Shown here: piece after piece, positions 6,369-9,446 of the stretch
How positions within the stretch are numbered: the stretch's first letter is position 1
How the letters are laid out: each line of letters starts with the position of its first letter
NCBI GenBank assembly: GCA_964405405.1
Contig: CAYONT010000066.1
Coordinates: 1 to 9,446, forward strand
Direction: 5' to 3'
DNA: 9,446 bases
DNA from: CAMCYM01 sp964405405
GTDB taxonomy: Bacteria > Bacteroidota > Bacteroidia > Flavobacteriales_D > Sanyastnellaceae
Translations under genes and position numbers: made by a program
Notes under the pieces: generated by a model
Database searches by the model: none
What the model saw: the letters and a program-made list of their open reading frames with translations, nothing else
Told to the model about the DNA's origin: nothing

Positions 6369-8036
6369 ATGGTGACCTCGGATCATCCGTCCGCCCGGCT
6401 CCTCGCCGCCACCCTGGCCCAGTTGGGCCTTCGCGACGCCGTCATCTCCCCCGGCTCCCGGAACGCCCCGCTCGTCATCGCCTTCTGGCATCACCCCGAA
6501 ATCCGGGTCATCGTAGCCGGCGATGAGCGCAGCGCCGCCCATGTGGCGCTGGGTTTGGCCTGCCAAACCCGCCGTCCCGCCGCGGTGATCAGCACCTCCG
6601 GCACCGCCGCCATCAACCACGGCCCGGCCATCGCCGAAGCTCACTTCGCGGGCACCCCGCTCATCAGCATCACCGCCGATCGCCCCGCCGCCGTCCGCCA
6701 CGCGGGCCATGGCCAAACCGCCTACCAACCGGGCCTGTTCGCCAACCACGTGGCCTTCGAGGCCGAGCTGGATGAGCACGCCCTGACCGAGGACGCCCTG
6801 TGCGACCTCATCGCCGCCGGTTGGCAGGCATCCCTCCGCGGCCCCGTCCACTTCAACGTGCCCTTCGCCGAACCCCTCTACGGCACCCAACCCCCCAACT
6901 CCCAACTCCCAACTAAAAACTCCAAACTCCAAACTCCAAACTCCAAACTCCAAACTAAAAACTCCCAACTCCCAACTCCCAACTCCCAACTCCCCTCCCT
7001 CCCCTCCGACCAACCCCGCGTCCTGCTCCACGTGGGTCCCATGCCGTGGGATCCGGAACTGGCGGCGCTGCGGGAACCGCTGTTGGAGCGGTGTGCGGTG
7101 CTGGCCGATGTGCTGAGTCCGTTGGCAGGTGACGGGGTGGAGCAGAGCGCGGACCGCTGGATTCGTTCGGGAGCGCCGATGCCGGACCTGCTGCTGACCT
7201 TGGGCGGCCCGACGATGAGCAAGGCGTTTCGGGAGCAGGTCCGCAAGGAGGGCATTCCGCACTGGCATCTGGGGGATGACCGGCCCGCGCTGGACGTTTT
7301 CGGGCAGTTGCAAGGCCAAATCCCGGGCCCCCCTGCCGAGGCGCTGGCATCGGTGTTGGAGGCTATGCCCGGATTCAATACGTATGCGGCGGAGGCCCGG
7401 GTTCGGGCTTGGGGTTTGGAATCCCGGCATCGGCAGGCGGTGGCTGAGGCGCCGTTTTCGGATTTGGTGGTCTGGGATGGGATTGCCCGGGCGGTGCCCG
7501 AGGGGGCCGTGGTGCATTTGGCGAACAGCACCGCTGCCCGCTATGCCCAGCTCACCGAGTGGCGGGCCCACCGGCTGCACGCGAACCGGGGGGTTGCCGG
7601 CATCGATGGGTGCACGTCGACCGCAGTGGGGGACGCACTGGCCCACCCAGATGTACCGGTGGTGTTGGTGACCGGGGACCAGGCTTTTTTCTACGACCTC
7701 AATGGATTGTGGGTGCGGCCTTTGCCTCGGAACCTGTCGGTCATCGTAGTGAACAACGGAGGCGGGGGCATCTTTCGTTGGCTGCCCGGTCCCGCAGAGT
7801 CGGGCTTGTTGGAACCCTGTTTTGAGGCGGACCTCGGTCGGGACGTGGGGGGCGCTGCGGCCTCGGTGGGGGCGGAACACCGGGCAGTGGGCGAATCGGA
7901 TTGGGAAGAAGGCTTGCATTGGGTGCTCGCCCCTTCGAACTTGGGGGCCTTGCGATTGTTGGAAATCCGTACCGATGGCAGGGTCTCCGCAGAGGCCTAT
8001 GCAAGGTATGGCTCGGTTTGGTCTATAAACAAATGA
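6369..8036 (+). CDS. menD: SEPHCHC synthase MenD (ThDP-dependent), with in-frame heptamer-repeat insert
   Basis: A 555-residue thiamine-diphosphate enzyme that joins 2-oxoglutarate (decarboxylated) to isochorismate, giving SEPHCHC. The PYR domain (1-171) has SPGSRNAPL (28-35; Arg31), the ThDP-activating Glu53 in AGDERSAAHVALG, STSGTAAINHGPAIAEA (75-91) and ITADRP. A central domain (about 215-355) follows, then the PP domain with NSTAARYAQL (386-395), ANRGVAGIDGCTSTAVG (405-421), the metal-binding GDQAFFYDLNGL (436-447) and VNNGGGGIFRWLPG (461-474). All key blocks are intact. Residues 176-208, in the PYR-central linker, are a low-complexity peptide with a 7-residue period (NSQLPTP, NSKLQTP), encoded by a heptanucleotide array. 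ATG 6369 gives the standard N-terminus; the open frame back to 6012 is a shadow of menF. Codon use changes from C-ending to G/T-ending just after the repeat. The stop overlaps an ATG in the menB frame (ATGA). Confidence 0.95.
   Translation: MVTSDHPSARLLAATLAQLGLRDAVISPGSRNAPLVIAFWHHPEIRVIVAGDERSAAHVALGLACQTRRPAAVISTSGTAAINHGPAIAEAHFAGTPLISITADRPAAVRHAGHGQTAYQPGLFANHVAFEAELDEHALTEDALCDLIAAGWQASLRGPVHFNVPFAEPLYGTQPPNSQLPTKNSKLQTPNSKLQTKNSQLPTPNSQLPSLPSDQPRVLLHVGPMPWDPELAALREPLLERCAVLADVLSPLAGDGVEQSADRWIRSGAPMPDLLLTLGGPTMSKAFREQVRKEGIPHWHLGDDRPALDVFGQLQGQIPGPPAEALASVLEAMPGFNTYAAEARVRAWGLESRHRQAVAEAPFSDLVVWDGIARAVPEGAVVHLANSTAARYAQLTEWRAHRLHANRGVAGIDGCTSTAVGDALAHPDVPVVLVTGDQAFFYDLNGLWVRPLPRNLSVIVVNNGGGGIFRWLPGPAESGLLEPCFEADLGRDVGGAAASVGAEHRAVGESDWEEGLHWVLAPSNLGALRLLEIRTDGRVSAEAYARYGSVWSINK
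6894..6991 (+). repeat. Array of 14 heptanucleotide units (NNNAACT) inside menD
   Basis: Fourteen units of exactly 7 bp in unbroken phase: three CCCAACT, one AAAAACT, five CCAAACT, one AAAAACT, then four CCCAACT. A degraded C/T-rich tail runs to about 7006. The array encodes menD residues 176-208. It has no internal stop in the MenD frame, although both AAAAACT units create TAA in the frame starting at positions equal to 2 modulo 3 (6914-6916 and 6956-6958). The repeat resembles the short tandem heptamer repeats known from some cyanobacterial and Bacteroidota genomes. Confidence 0.97.
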
Positions 8037-8047
8037 AAATCAGAAAC

Positions 8048-8866
8048 ATGGAACGCGTTTGGACCCCCATCAAATCGTATGAGGACATCTTGTTTGAATT
8101 CCACGAGGGCATTGCGAAGATCACCATCAACCGCCCCGAGGTGTACAACGCCTTCCGGCCGGAGACGAACCAGGAGATGATCGATGCGATGGCGATTTGC
8201 CGCGAACGCAGCGACATCGGCGTGGTGGTACTTACGGGGGCTGGGGACAAGGCTTTCTGCAGTGGCGGCGACCAAAACGTGAAGGGGGTGGGCGGCTACA
8301 TCGGAACGGATGGGGTGCCGCGGCTCAACGTTCTGGACTTGCACAAGGACATCCGGGCGCTCCCGAAGCCCGTCATCGCCATGGTGAACGGGTATGCCAT
8401 CGGTGGCGGGCACGTCTTGCACGTCGTGTGCGACTTGACGATTGCGGCGGAGCATGCGCGCTTTGGCCAAACCGGCCCCAAAGTAGGGAGTTTCGATGCG
8501 GGCTTCGGGTCGAGTTACCTCGCCCGCCACGTGGGTCAAAAAAAGGCGCGGGAGATTTGGTTCCTGTGCAACCAGTACACGGCCGCCGAGGCGGAGCAGA
8601 TGGGCATGGTGAACAAGGTGGTGCCCCTCGCAGAGCTCGAGGATGTGACGGTGGAATGGTGCCAAACGATCATGAAGCGGTCGCCGCTGGCCATCCGCAT
8701 GATCAAGCGCGGGCTCAACGCGGAGCTGGATGGCCAACGCGGTTTGATGGAGTTCGCGGGGGACGCCACCCTGATGTACTACCTGATGGAGGAGGCGCAA
8801 GAGGGCAAGCGGGCATTCTTGGAGAAGCGGGATCCCGATTTCCAGCAATTCCCCAAGTTTCCCTGA
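8048..8866 (+). CDS. menB: 1,4-dihydroxy-2-naphthoyl-CoA synthase MenB
   Basis: A 272-residue crotonase-fold enzyme that closes o-succinylbenzoyl-CoA to 1,4-dihydroxy-2-naphthoyl-CoA. It matches E. coli MenB closely: GIAKITINRPEVYNAFRPET (21-40), LTGAGDKAFCSGGDQ (62-76), PRLNVLDLHKDIR (91-103), PKPVIAMVNGYAIGGGHVLH (106-125), CDLTIAAEHARFGQTGPKVGSFDAGFG (128-154), VGQKKAREIWFLCNQY (162-177) and the C-terminal RDPDFQQFPKF. The QTGPK segment has the Gly found in bicarbonate-dependent (type I) MenB. A second in-frame ATG at 8033 overlaps the menD stop (ATGA) and would add five residues, MKIRN. Family N-termini vary, so either start is possible; 8048 follows an A-rich stretch typical of Bacteroidota leaders. 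Confidence 0.96.
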   Translation: MERVWTPIKSYEDILFEFHEGIAKITINRPEVYNAFRPETNQEMIDAMAICRERSDIGVVVLTGAGDKAFCSGGDQNVKGVGGYIGTDGVPRLNVLDLHKDIRALPKPVIAMVNGYAIGGGHVLHVVCDLTIAAEHARFGQTGPKVGSFDAGFGSSYLARHVGQKKAREIWFLCNQYTAAEAEQMGMVNKVVPLAELEDVTVEWCQTIMKRSPLAIRMIKRGLNAELDGQRGLMEFAGDATLMYYLMEEAQEGKRAFLEKRDPDFQQFPKFP

Positions 8867-9446
8867 TGGCGATGCGGCTGGGGGGAGCAGCGTTGGGCGA
8901 CTGGGTCCAAGCGGCCAGGTTGCGGACGTTGCCGTTGGCGGCGGCCACGGCGATGGTGGGGGCGGCACTCGGGGCGCGGGCGCTGCACCGAGCCGGCAAC
9001 CCATTGGACGCGCGCTTTTGGGGCACCTTTGTAGGGGTTTTGTTGACGGTTTGGGTGTTGCAGGTGCTGTCGAACTTCGCGAACGATTACGGCGATGCGG
9101 CGAATGGGGCGGATGGGGCGCACCGGCCGGACCGGGCGGTGGCTTCGGGCCGCATCGCGCCACGGGCCATGAAGCGGGCCATCGTTCTGACGGCGGTCAA
9201 GGCCGTGGGGCTGGGGGTGGCGACAGTGGCCTGGGCGTCCTGGGGTACAATGGCGATCGTCCCAGCACTGGGCTGGGTGGCGGCTGGGCTGGTGTCCATC
9301 GCGGCGGCCTACAGATATACGGCGGGCAAGAACCCATATGGATATGGGGGATGGGGGGATTTGTCGGTGCTGATTTTTTTCGGTTGGCTGGGCGTGGTGG
9401 GGACGGCGGTTTTGACGTCTGGCGGGCGCTTCGATATCGGGTGGTT
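8866..9446 (+). CDS. menA: 1,4-dihydroxy-2-naphthoate polyprenyltransferase MenA (3' end outside window)
   Basis: The frame stays open from the ATG at 8866 to the right edge: 193 codons plus two bases. It is a UbiA-superfamily membrane prenyltransferase that attaches the polyprenyl tail to dihydroxynaphthoate, giving demethylmenaquinone. The first metal/diphosphate motif NFANDYGDAANGAD lies at 70-83. A polar loop HRPDRAVASGRI follows at 86-97. The family block AYRYTAGKNPYGYGGWGDLSVLIFFG lies at 148-173. Hydrophobic stretches at about 23-40, 52-70, 105-124, 128-148 and 166-184 fit transmembrane helices. The second Asp-rich motif should lie beyond the edge. The start overlaps the menB stop by one base (TGATG), a strong sign of coupling; a second ATG at 8872 is also possible. 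Confidence 0.95.
   Translation, partial: MAMRLGGAALGDWVQAARLRTLPLAAATAMVGAALGARALHRAGNPLDARFWGTFVGVLLTVWVLQVLSNFANDYGDAANGADGAHRPDRAVASGRIAPRAMKRAIVLTAVKAVGLGVATVAWASWGTMAIVPALGWVAAGLVSIAAAYRYTAGKNPYGYGGWGDLSVLIFFGWLGVVGTAVLTSGGRFDIGW

Noticed and set aside
5261..6370. A 369-residue minus-strand open frame opposite menF
   Set aside because: It is a shadow of MenF; no family motif is visible.
6894..6991. CRISPR-like array
   Set aside because: Units are 7 bp with no spacers and stay in register inside a coding frame, so this is a simple tandem repeat.
6189..7919. A 576-residue open frame on the minus strand across menD
   Set aside because: It is antisense to a gene with all MenD motifs, and its composition (Gly/Arg/His/Pro-rich plus a SWELGV-type repeat from the heptamers) is that of a GC-rich shadow frame.
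7997..9163. A 388-residue minus-strand open frame opposite menB and menA
   Set aside because: Both plus-strand genes have full family signatures; this frame has none.

Overview
The window looks like a piece of a GC-rich Bacteroidota chromosome, most likely in or near the Flavobacteriales. Two proteins end in a type IX secretion (T9SS) C-terminal sorting domain, RsmG and the sigma factor have the Bacteroidota form, and Bacteroidota-type -7 promoter elements (TAnnTTTG or near matches) occur. Coding density is very high. The only intergenic stretch of any size is 186 bases between two convergent genes. No tRNA, rRNA, CRISPR array or insertion sequence was seen.

Layout. (1) 1-2796, plus strand: the 3' end of a T9SS-sorted secreted protein, a membrane-anchored family 2 glycosyltransferase, a small ECF-type sigma-70 factor, and rsmG (16S rRNA m7G methyltransferase). 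Spacing is tight (3, 38 and 6 bases). (2) 2845-3942, plus strand: a cysteine-rich exported protein with four Kazal-like modules, one divergent Kunitz-like module and a T9SS tail. Its first two modules are a 159-bp tandem duplication. (3) 3943-4128: a convergent intergenic region with two hairpins and an A10/T10 tract. (4) 4129-4854, minus strand: an OmpR/PhoB-family response regulator that probably starts at TTG and has no histidine kinase gene beside it. (5) 4891-9446, plus strand: a menaquinone operon in the order hotdog thioesterase (MenI-like), menF, menD, menB, menA. menA runs off the right edge.

The menaquinone genes are packed as one transcription unit: menI/menF overlap by 8 bases, menF/menD are 34 bases apart, menD/menB touch or overlap (ATGA) depending on the start chosen, and menB/menA overlap by 1 base (TGATG). 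Together they cover chorismate to isochorismate (MenF), SEPHCHC formation (MenD), naphthoyl-CoA ring closure (MenB), CoA removal (MenI-like) and prenylation at the membrane (MenA). MenC, MenE, MenH and the final methyltransferase are not in the window.

The most unusual feature is an array of 14 exact-phase heptanucleotide units (NNNAACT) inside the menD coding frame, in the linker between the PYR and central domains. A change of one 7-bp unit would put translation into a frame that stops within about 140 bases. The array also sits at the right edge of a roughly 1-kb block (about 6030-7030) where the plus strand turns from G-rich to C-rich, which suggests a mosaic origin for the menF 3' end and menD 5' end.
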